Below the pieces are notes generated by a model that saw only the letters and a program-made list of their open reading frames with translations, searched no databases and was not told the DNA's origin. From positions 186,001-250,000 of the forward strand of contig MJGA01000028.1 of assembly GCA_001910725.1 (NCBI GenBank): a DNA stretch of 64,000 nt, in the 5' to 3' direction. The DNA is from Phanerodontia chrysosporium (taxonomy: Eukaryota > Basidiomycota > Agaricomycetes > Polyporales > Phanerochaetaceae). This document shows, in pieces, positions 10,672 through 23,319 of this stretch. The first letter of the stretch is position 1. Each line of letters opens with the position of its first letter. The position numbers and the translations under genes were made by a program.

Positions 10672-11755
10672 GGTGTGCGCGAAGTGCAGCGGTCCTTCGC
10701 GAGTCCTTCGACGAGGTTGTGGGGAGAAGTCGGCGAGGGGAGCATGGCACCAGCAGAGGTCGTTATATGCGCTTTGTACGACGGTTACAGTGCCAAGCGA
10801 GGGATACCAGCATGTTCCACTGTGAGAGATGTTCTACCTTCAACGAACAGGGGATATGGAGGAAGCAGGCGGACGACCTCTCGTCATTCCATTCTCCGCA
10901 GGGTCTGAATAATGTCGGTGTCCAGGCTGACCGTTGTAACAATGGACACACACCCGTTTCGTCACGAGCCTTGGATGCAAGTGCTTCTCTGCAAATCGGC
11001 TGTAGAGCGAGGGATCCAACAGACAAGTCTAGAGAGAACGGCCCCCGTCATGGAAGTCTGAATGAGGAGCCCTGAGCGAGACACCCACTTGTGATCGAAA
11101 CTTGAAAGGCAATCCATCCCGGTCTCCTCGCTATTCCAGCCAATCTCCACCGCATAACAGGCGACGAGGAGAACTCAAGTTGTTACGGAGAGGATGGAGG
11201 AGTAACTAAGTATATGCGAGCAGGATTCAAACGCGAACCGGCGATGGAGCCACGTGGATGCCACGAGGGTCGAACCTCGCGGCGAAAGATCTACATCCGC
11301 ATCCGTGTCTCCTCCCGCCGTCTTGCTATGTTGGATGAGCTGGGCCTCTGCTCCTCAAGGCCTCACAGTCCTTATGCTGACACGATTACCAGCCCCTGCG
11401 TGTTAGGGCAGCTCTCTCCCAACGCCTCTGGGCTCGCTCCGGCGCGAATGCCTCCCTCATCGTGCATTTCGCGACTGGAGCACGCGCATTCGGCGTGCAT
11501 GCCTGGTTGAGCGAACATCCTAGTCTCGTTCCCAGCCATTCTAGCGGTGCCCGGACTCTATCCGTTCGGAGACTGCGTCGGACATCAAAGGAGATGTGCA
11601 GTCTCCCGCTAGAAATGCCACAGGATCAAGTGGAAGGACAACGAATACCTCTGCATGAACGATCCGCACATGACAATGCGGCCCTTGACCTCATACCAAC
11701 ATCCTTGCACGATCAGTCAGCCGAAACGACGAGTCATTCCTCGTATCGTACTCTC
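10672..11755. other. intergenic, no convincing gene
   Basis: Only short overlapping frames are present. It probably contains the promoter of the minus-strand membrane-protein gene, but I see no clear TATA box. Confidence 0.4.
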
Positions 11756-11759
11756 CGTC

Positions 11760-11910
11760 CCACGCCTGGTTGGTGCGTCGTGCTCGGTGCAGGTGGGGTG
11801 CTGCCGCGCTGCCCGCCCCTCACATTCTGGATGGCGCCCATGGGCGACCACCGGCGCGTCACTGGCCCATTCGCGCACATATGCCAACACCACCCTACGC
11901 GACAGGATAC
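11760..11910 (+). pseudogene. possible relic of an ICMT-family methyltransferase gene
   Basis: A short stretch resembles the diagnostic block of the intact gene at 48.5-49.2 kb. CGACCACCGGCGCGTCAC matches the codons for D-D-H-R-L-V-T with one mismatch, followed by a GPF(A) and an H-x-P pair in the expected order. The frame shifts around it. Weak evidence, one block only. Confidence 0.3.
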
Positions 11911-12053
11911 GCACTGCGTTGATCGCCTGGCGTCTACGCATCGTGCCGATTATCCGATAAACATGCCTTGCACGCCGCACGCCACGCGGCTGCCAGCTGG
12001 GCTCTTCAAGACTGTGACCACCACTTCGCCGTCGCCGTTCAGTGAAGCCAGCG

Positions 12054-14601
12054 ATGGATGCAACGGCCAGCGACGAATTGGCCACGGCGACCCTCGAGCC
12101 TGTACATGTCCACCAGTCAGACGACGGTGCATGGTTCGCGCTTCCTCCTGGTACGGCCATTGCACCGTTCGCTGATGCCATTGCTCTCCCGGTTCGTCGA
12201 TCTGCAGTCTGAACGTGTTCTTGGTGCTAATGGGGCAGCAGATTAAGCCTGGGTGGAGCGAAACCCAGCCTATGAGAATGAATTGGAAAAACCAAGACTT
12301 TATTTGCACAGGCCCTCCTTACATGATTGGGCGACCATCGAATCCATTTCAGCACCCGTATGTAATACCTCACTCAACGACACGAGACCTTCCTTCCACC
12401 CCATTCTCTGCACCATCACGACTTGGAGGCGGCGACCGGGATCACCCGATAACTAGAGCGTGGTGCATCGCCCTGCTGTCAACTCTGGTGGACGACGAGG
12501 ACCTCTTCCGCTTCAGCGGGCGCGGCAAAATGTACACTATCACGCCTCCTACTCGTTCCTTCGTCCCTCTACAGAGGCTGCACATCGGCCCTGGTGCGAT
12601 TCCTACGGAAATCGCAGATAAACTATGCGGGAGCGCGGTGGAGGCACTGCGCGACCTCAACGAGATCATGGGCACGGCGCATGCCCTCGAATCAACGGAC
12701 GGCCTTGCCGACTTTCTCGCGTTCATGATCGGCGAGTCGCGCGACTTTGGCGAGCTCTATGGACGGGTCCGGCCGTGGTGGTATAGTGACGCATACCCCG
12801 ACTCTTGTGCATACTTCGAGAGTATCGTCCAGCGAATGCGTAGACGCAAGGCGAACGACGACTGTGCTCGCAGCGCGATTATCCAGCAGGACTCCTGCAT
12901 TCCATCACACTCTCACCCGCCCCGCGACACATATGGGACCTGTTCAGCAACCGCGTCTTGCCGTACTATGCGTTTCGAAGCACCGACGCGCTGAAGGATG
13001 ACCTCGCCGCGATCGACGGGAGACTGTGGACGGTCTCGCACAGCTGGGTCGCCGAGGAGGACCGTGAGGATCTCTGGACGAACATCAACGGGAGGGAGTG
13101 GCCCGTGCCGTTCCCCCGCGCGACGACGCTCGAGCACGTCCGGGTCGAGCTGCTGAACATGGGCGCCGAGTACGTCTGGCTGGACGTGCTCTGTCTGCGG
13201 CAGAAGGGACACGAGGAGGACGAGCCGCGGCGCCTCGAGGAGTGGAAAATCGACGTCCCCACCATCGGTTTCGTCTACCAAGGGGAGCCAAGCGAGAGGT
13301 ACTGCATCATCTACCTAAACGGCCTCGGCATGCCTTGCATCGTGGACGACGAAGTTGTTCTGTCTCCGCGACACTGGTTCCGCCGTGCATGGACAGTCCA
13401 GGAAGCCGTAAATGTGAGATGGCTTCCAGGCGGACTGACCGCCGACTCCGTCGTCCATAAAACAACGCTACGCGGAGAATGGCTCACAAGTATTTGGGCG
13501 CACCTCACGCAAGCCGCGATCTTCCTCGGTGCAGGCGACATTGTGTTGCCCTTTGACCTCAAGGATCGCTTCTGCACCAACGAACTGGACCGGCTCGCAG
13601 TGATCAGCTATTGCCTCCACAAACACTGCAGAGCCATCCCCGTCTACAACCCGCTGATGACGCCCGAGCAAGCGTGGGCAGAGCTGATCAGGCATCTCCT
13701 CCCTGTTCTCTCCACGACCCTCTTCATATACAGGATGCCCGACCGCCCGTTCGCTACGACGCTGTCCATGAACGATTTCGTGTCGAGCCCGTCATCGCTC
13801 ATATTCGACTTCTTCCATGAATCCGAGATGCTCAGCCTCGCAGAGACGCCAGAAGGCACCCCAGGATCCGAGCGGCAGCGCCAGGAGCACGTCCCCGGAG
13901 AGTACGCCCACCTTGTCACGACGGCCGGGCCCTACTACATCGCTCGGGGCGTGGCGTCCGACTCGGGCGGCCCGTCGTACAGCGGGTCACTCAGGCTCCG
14001 GCACAGCGACGACCGTTCGGTGTCGCTTGAGCTGGACGAAGCCTCACTGGCCCGGGGCGTGCTCCTCCCGGACGTGCCCTACACGCTCGCGAACATCCGG
14101 TACGCGTACGGCAGCGACCGCAGCGCGTGGGTCGTCCTCGAGGCGTTCGACACGAACGAGACGCGGCACGGCCACCCCGTCGTCCGCGCAGCCAAGTGGG
14201 GCGTCATCGAGCACGAGCTCGCGCGCGACGCGCCGGACCCGCTCGCCACCGCGCACGGCAGCCGCACGGCATATGTGGTGTACATGCACGAGGACGAGGC
14301 GAGGCGGCGCAGCGCGCATGCGGAGCGGGGCGTGGCGGCGTTTGAGAGGATGCGCGCGGCCGGGCGCGCGTGCACGTTCGGGGACGACGACCCGGCGGAG
14401 GACACGGCGTCGCAGAGCCCCGACGGAGTGTCCAGCCCTGGCGCGGTGCAAGAAGTTCCCGAGGACAAGGCGCCGTCACCGTCTGAAAGCGCAGGGTGTC
14501 CACCGCGCAAGGGAGCAGAACACGAGGGCGGGGCGCTGCAGGCGAAGGCATCATGGTTCGATGGGCTGCGCTCGATGTTTTGCTGTCTTTGGCGTTCTTA
14601 G
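12054..14601 (+). pseudogene. HET-domain protein, copy 1 (one frameshift)
   Basis: Exon 1 is 12054-12191 (46 codons, ATG at 12054), intron 12192-12241 (50 bp, phase 0), and exon 2 runs to 14601. Exon 2 carries the family N-terminal block (WKNQDFIC, IGPGAIPTE, NEIMGTAH, DFGELYGRVRPWW). Near 12915-12925 one base is missing relative to copies 2 and 3, so the frame changes; it then continues open to the stop. After the shift comes the HET core at about 13020-13410: SHSW, EYVWLDVLCLRQKG, a WKIDVPTIGFVYQ block, YLNGLG and HWFRRAWTVQEA. Read through the shift the protein would be about 832 residues. The C-terminus is polar and ends in CCLWRS, without the membrane helix of copy 2. Codon third positions are GC-rich. 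The promoter side (11.94-12.05 kb) resembles the sequence before copy 2, so the two are duplicates. A sequencing error could explain the single-base loss. Confidence 0.85.
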
Positions 14602-17600
14602 GTCTCGTCAGCGGTCTGTCGACAGTCTGGGTATAAACTATGGTTAGGGGCTGGGACGGACGATCGGCGTGTGATCTTTCACAGTTCTCATGTGTATTTC
14701 AAGTACTGTTCGTAGGCAGCAGCGGTCCACCGATATGCGGAGTGCAGCAAAGAAAAGACGAGGCAGATCAGATTGTTGCCAATGCTGGCGGTACCTTCAA
14801 TTGTCCCCGCAGCACCGCGCTCACGTCCTCACGCCAGGGTGGGAATAGTCAAGTTTATTTCGACAGAGGCTCGAGTACATTACATACGCACACATCTGAA
14901 TACATGTTCAGGTTGGGGCCAGGCTGGAAAACTAAATATTGCTGCAAATGAGGGTAGCAGTCGCTGTCCGCCGTTTTTCTGTACCCGGTAGACATATTTC
15001 TGGAAGCGTTCTGTGCATTTCCTGGACCTACCAACGATAAGCTGGACATGACTTGCATATATGCGGAATACACTCACCTTACGAGAGCCCGTCATGCCTT
15101 TGTCCGTTGGAAGGGGGTCTGGGCCCACAGCCTGGGTTGTCTGGCATCTCCCTCCGAGTCTTTACTAAAGAACCGTTGCGGAGCGAGCGCGCTACCTCGT
15201 ATGACCCCGGCTACGGCCATACATCGAGCTCGAGAATGAGCCGGGGAAGGAGAACGTCCTGATCATGCAGATAGCAATCGCACCGCTGTGCCATACGGGT
15301 ATGGCGTTGGTTTACGCACGGGAAACGAGCGTGGCGCGAGAATCGACGGTCTTCTGTGCAGGCAGGAGAGGGGGAGACGTTGATCTGAGCATATGGGCAC
15401 GGCCCTAGCAACGCGACGTGCTGATGACCTCGACGGTGCCGTTCGTGGGTCATACGTACAGCACAGGCGCTGCAGTCGACGTGGGCATGAGCATGAGAAG
15501 GAGTACGAACGACGGACGATGCGGGAATTTCGACACTACACTCGCGTAAGCAGGTGTAGCAGTATTCGCTCGCAGCCACGAGAGAGAATAAGGGCATAAG
15601 TGCCACCGAGGGCGGAGGTACCCTTCTTGTAGGGCAGAAGACCATAACGATCAGGATTGGCGCGCAGCGGATGGTGCATCGAACACACCTTGATCCTGCA
15701 TGTCGTCGATCTCCCATGCACAAGACACCATTTCCCAGGTCCTCGCGGACAGCTGCCATGTCGTACGAGATACGGTTCAACGTCTTTAATAAATATCGTC
15801 CAGCGAGCACAGTACTCAATATCCTGCTGCCCTTGACTACAGCAACACTACGTTAGACACTGTGCGAGCTAAAGGCGACGAATGTGCTCACTTTTCCCAC
15901 CCTCCCGTCCAAGCAGGTAGACATGCGGCAGCTGAAGTTTGACTTCAGAATGACAGCTGCGCTATCGGGGTCTGCATGACAGGTTCATCAGCGTGAACCA
16001 GATAGCACGAGGCGACCAACCGGCCTGATGTCGTGGGCGCGCACACGTCAGCTCCTAACTCCCCTTCCCGAGTCTCTCCTCGTGTGGGACCTTTGCACGC
16101 GTCGAGTTACAATATTAACGTCGGTCTGCGTCCGTTTATGGTATCGAGGACCGCGAGACCGCTTCAAAGAGCCAACCGCCGCTCCCGCCGTTTGCCAAAT
16201 GGCCGTATCCTCGCCTATATACAGCCTGGCATTGTCTTCTAACGTGCGTCTTGGGAGGTAGCCAGGTCCATGCAATGAAGGAAGGGCGCCGCGGCGTAGA
16301 GGCGAGAGTTCATGACGAGGACGCGGGGAGACACACGACAACGCGACAGCAGCGGGTGTACCAAGCGCAAGGCTGCACATCTAGCGGGATTGAGTGTGCA
16401 GGAGAGCTGCCAGGCGGGCGGAGAGGCGGGCTAGTCGAGAGTCGAGGGCAGGATGCAAAGCGAGGGACCGCGGTGCAAGCGCGCGAACCGCGTTCTGCCA
16501 TGTGGGCAGCCACAAGTCGGGACGTTCGACCCGCTGGGTGGTGTCCCCATCGCACTTGCTCTTGAAATACATTTTCTCGGCCGCGTTGGCGGTGCTGTTC
16601 GCCAATCGAATCTACGCCGTCCTGCGCCGCTCTCGTCCCCGGCATCGAAGGCTTGCGCTAAAGCTGCCCACGGACATGACACGCTCATACTCGTCCTCGC
16701 CCCTCGCTCCATTGTACACGGTGAGTTTGCTGCACCAGCGCCAGTCGTGTCTAGTCGGTTCGACGTCTTCTCTGAGCCAGCCGTGCTGTCCGCTCACGAA
16801 CGAAGACTAGGGCCGCCGCCGACTCCCCTGACTCTGCGCAAGCCGTCCATCGATGCGCCCTTGTCGAGGGTTCTGACATCCGGGACTCTCGCTGCCACAT
16901 AGCCGTGTTCAGGTGGGTCGTCTTGATCGCAGCAAGTAGTGCGGACAGCAGTGAACAACCGCATCCCGGCAGCGGGCAAAGAGAACGGTGATGCGCCGGG
17001 GCATTCTGGTGGCAAGTCCAGGCCGAAAGCTGAGAGCCTGCGGGAGCACACGGTTCGGGACGTGTAGATGTAGCAAATGTCGTCTCATTGAAGACGTATG
17101 GATAGACGTGTCGTAGAGCACGATGCACACCGTCCTCGTCTGCGGTCCTTCGTGCTCTCCTGTACGTGTATGCGAGTTTCTAGAGCGACGAGTCAGCAAG
17201 CAGAGTGAAACAGGGATCGACGGCATGTGCGCACCTGACAGCTTGAGCATTCGCGAGTCGTCGCCTGCGAGGCAAACGAGAAACACGGGGCGGCACGTAC
17301 CACAACAGACAGGGGAAATGTCAATCTGCGTGAGGCATGGCGCCTTGGTTCTTGTCTGCTCGTCACGCCGCTGCACGTGCCTTTGAGCCTGGCACAGCGT
17401 GCATCCATCTGGGATGGACGTGCCGCGCCGCAAGTAGACCGGGGAGAGCAGTTCACGGCCGAACGTCGTGGACAGCCGGCGCGCGTTCTGTTCTGCGGCA
17501 AGCTTGAGCAGTAACTCCGTGAACGTCGTCGGGGTTGCGATGGGCGTGAACGTGGTGGTGCAGGCAAAGGCTTTCGGTGAGTACATGGTGAAATGATAAC

Positions 17601-18547
17601 ACACCTCATCTCGGCAGCAGACCACTCCTACACTCTCGCTCTCGCGGACTTGGGGCAGGATACATGTTCTCGAGGAGGTCTCCTCGTATGACCTTCTTGT
17701 CATCGTAGGGGGGGCGACGCTAGACGACGAACTCACCTGGCATCAGCGCGAAACAATTCGCCCTGTATCCGCCAGCGGCCCCTCCGCCGGACACATCCTC
17801 GTCTTCTACACGCTGCCGTTGCGAACCTATACGGGTCCGAGTCATGCGCGAGGTGTAGCAGCGACGACACTAGGGGCGAAGCTGCTTCTGTCTTCGCCAG
17901 AATGCAGCCGGTGTAGGGGAGGAGTGAGGACGCCATAGACTTCTCTTCATCACGTAGCGCACTCCTTAATGAGTACTCGAGGCTGATGGTTTGACGGCAT
18001 TCGAGAGACGTGTTGTGGTAAGTGGACAAGAGACCCGTGAGCGAAACATCGCCGCGGTGCATGGGCGCATGAGACCCCGCGATCGGTCGTCGGTTGTGAC
18101 TACCTATGCTTGCTCGCTGCCTAACGTGGTACAGCGACTTCTTGAAGAAGGTAAGAGCATGGTTAGCCTGTTCAGATTATGGCACTTACTTCCATACAGC
18201 GGTAGCAGACACAGCCTTTCAAGACTTGAAGATGGCTCGGACCGGACGACCTTGCAATGCGGCACAGTTCCAGGACAGCTGAGGAGATCTGCAGAGCCCT
18301 GCACCCGCGTACGGCGCGCTGGCCAAAAACTGGCGTACGTACAAGCTGAAGCCCTTGTCGTGGACACTGGGCGACAAGGCATCCGTCAAGTGCGTCTATA
18401 CTTTGGGCGCCCATGCACGTCGTCAATCTGATCAGCGGGCCGTCTTCCATGCCTCGCACACGCAGCTGCCAGCTGTACCTCTTGACCACCGACCACCACC
18501 ACACCGTCGCCGTTCAACCGCGTCACCCATCCAGGATACGACCAGCA
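14602..18547. other. 3.9 kb without a convincing gene
   Basis: Frames up to 275 codons (minus, 16909-17736) occur but show no domain I recognise and alternate between strands. One stretch (about 16465-16510) shares GCAAGCGCGCGAACC with about 43676-43690, a short dispersed repeat. The last 150 bp resemble the upstream region of HET copy 1. Confidence 0.4.
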
Positions 18548-21500
18548 ATGACCAGCGACAACACGAATGTGTTAGAAGTGATGCGTGCAGAAGACAAGCA
18601 GTTAGGCATATACTACAGTCTTCCAGATGGAAAGGCCATAGTACCATTGTCCGAGGCCATAACATCGCAGGTGTGTGAATTTCCAGTCTGAAAATCTGTT
18701 CATGACTAAGAGATTAGTAGACCGAACCTGATGGCTATTGGAGGCGCTTAAGGATCAGGTGGAAGAATCAAGACTTCATCTGTGTAAAACCTCCGTATGG
18801 TTATGCCTGGGATAACTCAAGCCTACTACTAAAGCCAAGAGTTATACCTTCAATACCACACTGTATGTTCTCTGAGGATCAGGACAGCAACTTACACTCC
18901 CCCATTTCCAGAGTATGGTATATTGCACTGCTCGCAACCTTAGTGGATGACAAGGACCTCTTTAAGTTCAGTGGAGATGGCAGTTCTTACACTCTCATAC
19001 CCTTTCCTCAATCACTTGTTCCTCTTCAAAAAATGCACATTGGCCCTGGTGCAATCCCTACAACACTTGCAGACCAACTATGTGGAACCATTGTAGAGGC
19101 ACTACAAAACCTGAATGAAATCATGGGTACAGCACACTCTCTGGAGGCAACAAATGGGCTCAGTGGCTTTCTAGAGTTCATGATGAAGAACTCACATGAC
19201 TTTGGACAGCTTTATGGACGTGTTCGGCCATGGTGGTACAAAGATGTATATGCCAACTCTGATGTGTACTTCAAGGAGATTATTCAGCGCATGCAGAGGC
19301 GCATACTAGCTGATGACTATGACCGCAGTGCCATTATTCAAAAAGACTCCTATATTCCTTCAGACTCTCATCCACCTCCACGGCACATATGGGATTTGTT
19401 CAGCAATCGGGTCTTGCCATATTATGCAATTCGTAAGACTGGCACACTCAAAGATGATCTAGCTCAGATTGATAACAAACTTTGGACAATATCTCATAGC
19501 TGGGTTGCTGAAGAAGAACGTAAATCTCTCTGGACAGCCATCAATGGAAGGCAGTGGCCTGTGCCCTTTCCTTGTGCAACAACACTTGAGCATGTTCGCA
19601 TTGAGCTCCTCAATATGGGTGCTGAATATGTCTGGCTTGATGTGCTATATTTGCGGCAAAAGGGTCTTGAGAAAGATGAAGAACAGCGCCTCAAGGAGTG
19701 GAAGATTGATGTTCCCACTATTGGATTTGTTTATCAGGGAGAGCCAAGAAACAGATACTCTGTTGTGTATTTGAATGGCCTTGGTGTACTGTGCACCACT
19801 GCGGAAGATATACAAATTTCACCAAGACATTGGTTTAATCGTGTCTGGACAATACAAGAAGCCCTTTCTAAACAATGGCTTCCAGGTGGATTGACAATTG
19901 ATTCGATCTCTCAACAGAATGCAACTAGGGCTGGGAGCATATGGTTGAGGCTTCATTTAGAGGCAGTGCACCTTTATGATGATCAAATTAGTTTTCCACG
20001 TAATGTCCAAAAATGCCACTGCACTCATGAACTGGACCGAGTTGCAGTGCTAAGCTATTGCCTTCACCAGCACTGTAATATTATTCCAGTGTATAACCCA
20101 AATACTGTACCAGAGCAAGCTTGGAAGAAGCTTCACAAACACTTTTCCTCTGCTATGTTAACATCTGTTTTTATTAGTATGATACCTAAAAGGCCATTTG
20201 CCACTAAGGTATCTATGGATGTTATTTGTCAGCAAAGTTATGACATTTGTATTTGGGCAAATCATTCTAGCATGATTACTTTGACAAGTCAGTCAAAGTA
20301 CAACGTGTTCACTGAGCACACTGCATCAAACTACAATTCAGAAGAATACTGCCATTTGACCTCTATTGTTGGGCCATATTACATTGCTTCAAAAAATCAG
20401 GAACTGCTATTCTCAAGTCCAACACGTGTTGGGCCACGTGGATCTAGTGTGCTCAAGCTTAATAAAAACTTCGAGGCAAAAGGGGTGATACTTCCCAATA
20501 TACCATATATACTTGCACATATTGAATATGGAATTCAAACTGCTTGGATTGTTTTTGAAGCTTGTGATACAAATTACTTATTAAAAAGTTATATTACTGT
20601 GCATGCAATTAAATGGGGGACCATTCGTTATTGGCTAGAAGCAGATGAGCTAAATCCACTCACTGAATATAATAGCCATGAGGCCTATGTGATCTACATG
20701 GATGAAGATAATGCAATCCAACGCAGTGCATATACAGTGCAGTATATGCATGCATTTGAGAGTATGCAAGCTCGTGGAGATATGTACACATTTGGAGATG
20801 ATATTTGGGATGAAGATTTGCTATTGGAGTCCCTGGAGCAAGATTGGGGCACAGCAACCTCTAAGTCAGTGCAAACCTTTGAATTCTCTCAGCATAGTGC
20901 AGAGGTGGATTTGAAGCAGTCAAATGCTTTTAGCCTATCTGACAGCAACATTGAGACTCCAATTGAGAATACACCTGACCAGGAGGATGAGCTCTCCATT
21001 GAGGAGGCAGCTCTTGAAGCTGGTGTTCAGGCTAATAAAGACTTGCCTTTGCTGGATGCACTGGTTATTAACTGTGACTCTACCCTTGAATGCACACAAA
21101 AGAACTCTACCACCCACACTGGTAAGTACTTGAACATATTCCACAAACTTAAGCTAATCACTGATGCAGAGTCTATATGTCAAAACACTCCAGTCTATGC
21201 TAGCATGTTTGAAGATGTGGGCAAAGGCGAAAGCAAAGCCAATAGCGAGGTTGAGGCTAACAATGGTGAAGGCAGCATAGCCAAGTGCAAGGCTGACAAT
21301 GACGATAAGACCCAGCCCCTAGCTAGCACTGCACAGACTGCTATCAATGAGTATATGCAGACAACCTCAGAGCTGCAGAACACAAGTCCAGTCACTGCAT
21401 ACAGCGCCATTCTGTCATTGGCACCCATAGCAGAGCACTTGACCGATGCAGAACTACCTGAGGACTACATCCAGCATGTCACATTCGCTTTATTCCTTGT

Positions 21501-21552
21501 GCTTGCCTTGGTTGCCAGTGGTGTTGAGTACGCCTTGCGGAGTGTGCTGTAG
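18548..21552 (+). CDS. HET-domain protein, copy 2 (intact, AT-rich, tail-anchored)
   Basis: Exon 1 18548-18670 (41 codons), intron 18671-18720 (50 bp, phase 0, at the same place as in copies 1 and 3), exon 2 18721-21552. The product is 984 residues. Residues about 90-250 hold the family N-terminal region (IGPGAIPTT, NEIMGTAHS, LYGRVRPWW). The HET core lies at about residues 294-425: SHSWVAEEE, EYVWLDVLYLRQKG, WKIDVPTIGFVYQ, YLNGLG and HWFNRVWTIQEA. A variable acidic region follows, and the last 27 residues are a hydrophobic helix (VTFALFLVLALVASGV), suggesting a C-terminal membrane anchor. HET domains are known to trigger incompatibility or cell death in fungi; that role here is inferred. Codons are strikingly A/T-ending compared with copies 1 and 3, yet the frame is fully open. 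The last 837 bp are duplicated in the right arm of the palindrome. Confidence 0.85.
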
Positions 21553-21819
21553 ATGGTGTGTCTCTGACACTGTTGGATTGCATTGAACTTGTATTTCCAG
21601 GTCTCATATATTGTGTCCCAGTGTGTTATGGCAGCTTCACAGTATATATGATTCAGGTCCAAAGTCTGCAGTGTCATGTTGTACTTATATCTCAAAGTCT
21701 GTTTTATGGTCTGTATATATGTATGTTGTGTCAGTGTAGTATGTACCCACCTAGCTTCAGTGTTCACAAAATATTGCTGTATTTGTATCCCAAAATGCCT
21801 CTTATACCTAGCAGTAATT

Positions 21820-22830
21820 TTGTCAAGGTGCGTGTCAGAGATCAGTTTGGAGAATGGAGATGGGGGTCGGAGGTCAAATGGCAGTTGACTTCAGTCTTAA
21901 AGGACTGCACCTTGGCGGTCTGTATTACCTGGATTTGGAGTCAGAGATACAGAGAAATGGCGGGGTTCGGGCCCACACAGGAATTGCAAGAAGTGATTAA
22001 GCATAGTGTTGTCATAGCGCTGAATCTCTGAGCCAACTCTGCTCATGGAGAACGCTGGAGTTTGAGGGAAGCTACGGAGTAACACAGACATTCGGAGTTG
22101 CGACTCCGGTGGTTGCTATGGGCTTTCTTCACCACATGCCTTCATCATCTCGCAAACCTTTACCCCTTTGTTTCTGAGACAAATCCCAGATTGGAAGTAT
22201 AATATGTTTTGTACATCTCCGATCAGCTCCACAAACTCCAGACTCAGTAGTATATAAGCTCCTGCGCTAGCACTTGTATCCTCAGTTCAGATATCGATTT
22301 AGGTCCCCCTTGTACCTTCTCGACTCTGCTTAATCCCTTCTCGCAATCTCTGTGTGGGCCCGAACCCTGCCACTTCTCCGTATCTCCGACTCTGAAATCC
22401 AGGCAACGCAGACCGCTGAGGGCGCAGCCCTTTAAGGCTGAAGCCGACTGCCATCCGACCTCCGACCTCCACTCTTCTCCGATCCGCTCTCCAATTCCGT
22501 TCTCCGTCCTCGGGCCCATCTCTGCCACGCACCTTGACAAGTGTCGAGAAGGTACAGGGGAACCTAAGTTGATATCCAAACTGAAGATACAAGTGCTAGA
22601 GTGGGAGGTTATATACTACTAAGTCTGAAGTTTGCAGAGATGGGCAGGGATATACAAAAACATATCATACTACCAATGTGGGGATTTCTCAGGTACAAAA
22701 GGAGTAAAGGTTTGCAAGATGATGAGAGCATGTGGTGAAGAAAGTCCATAGCAACCACTGAAGTTCGTAGCTCGTAATATCCAGGACAACTCCTTGTAAA
22801 TCCACAACTTCCTCAAACTCTGGCATTCAC
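21820..22830. repeat. LTR-like fold-back with TATA boxes (left arm)
   Basis: Two unlike blocks occur twice in opposite orientation. Block A is at about 21822-22000 (plus) and 22335-22545 (minus), sharing GTGTGGGCCCGAACC and GCACCTTGAC. Block B is at about 22060-22330 (plus) and 22545-22830 (minus). Each B copy has a TATATA motif followed by AGCACTTGTATC. The promoter-like layout suggests inverted LTRs of another element. The A copy nearer the HET gene is more AT-rich than its partner. Confidence 0.6.
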
Positions 22831-22981
22831 CGTGCTCGACACGCACTTCCTCGCGTGCGAAGGGCCAGAACGACGGGCCTCGCTGCCCGCATGCAAGCGA
22901 GTTTTGGCAACATGACGAATTAACGCACTCGTGGTCATGGAAATTAGTGTTGTCAGAGTTTGGTTTAGTTCTCTTCATTGA

Positions 22982-23058
22982 ACTTAAAGGCTGAACCTGA
23001 ACCTAAACCTGAACCTGTGTATGAGACCAGAACCCGAACCTGAACCTGAACTGGATGC
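22982..23058 (+). repeat. hexamer-like simple repeat (GAACCT variants)
   Basis: Degenerate AACCTG/AACCTA/AACCCG units, mirrored at 36863-36939. It is not the fungal telomere repeat. Confidence 0.6.
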
Positions 23059-23231
23059 TTGCTGAACAGGTTTGAACCAAAAACTGAATATATTAGTATG
23101 GAATTTGTATGATATAGCTATATACCCTTGTGCAACACCTTCAGATTGCAAGAATAGTTCTGAACGGTGAGGCAGAGTAAGCACGGAAGGTGCTGTGTCC
23201 GTGCCAGCGTGGCAGGACCTCAAATACTGCC

Positions 23232-23319
23232 TGTCACGGATGTGACAGCATAGCGCTATGTTTCACCGATGTTTGACTATTTTCCTCGATTAATCCAACG
23301 GGTGAGCAACCCTTGCACC
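23232..23319 (+). mobile_element. truncated older LTR (5' 88 bp), left arm
   Basis: Starts TGTCACGGATGTGACA and follows the LTR for about 88 bp, ending GCACC exactly where the next LTR begins. The younger element therefore inserted inside an older LTR of the same family. Mirrored at 36602-36689. Confidence 0.8.

Noticed and set aside
15211..17736. Minus-strand frames of 202 and 275 codons as genes
   Set aside because: No motif, no consistent exon chain and no similarity to other parts of the window beyond a short dispersed repeat.
22982..23058. Interstitial telomere repeat
   Set aside because: Units are GAACCT-like, not CCCTAA/TTAGGG, and are few and degenerate.
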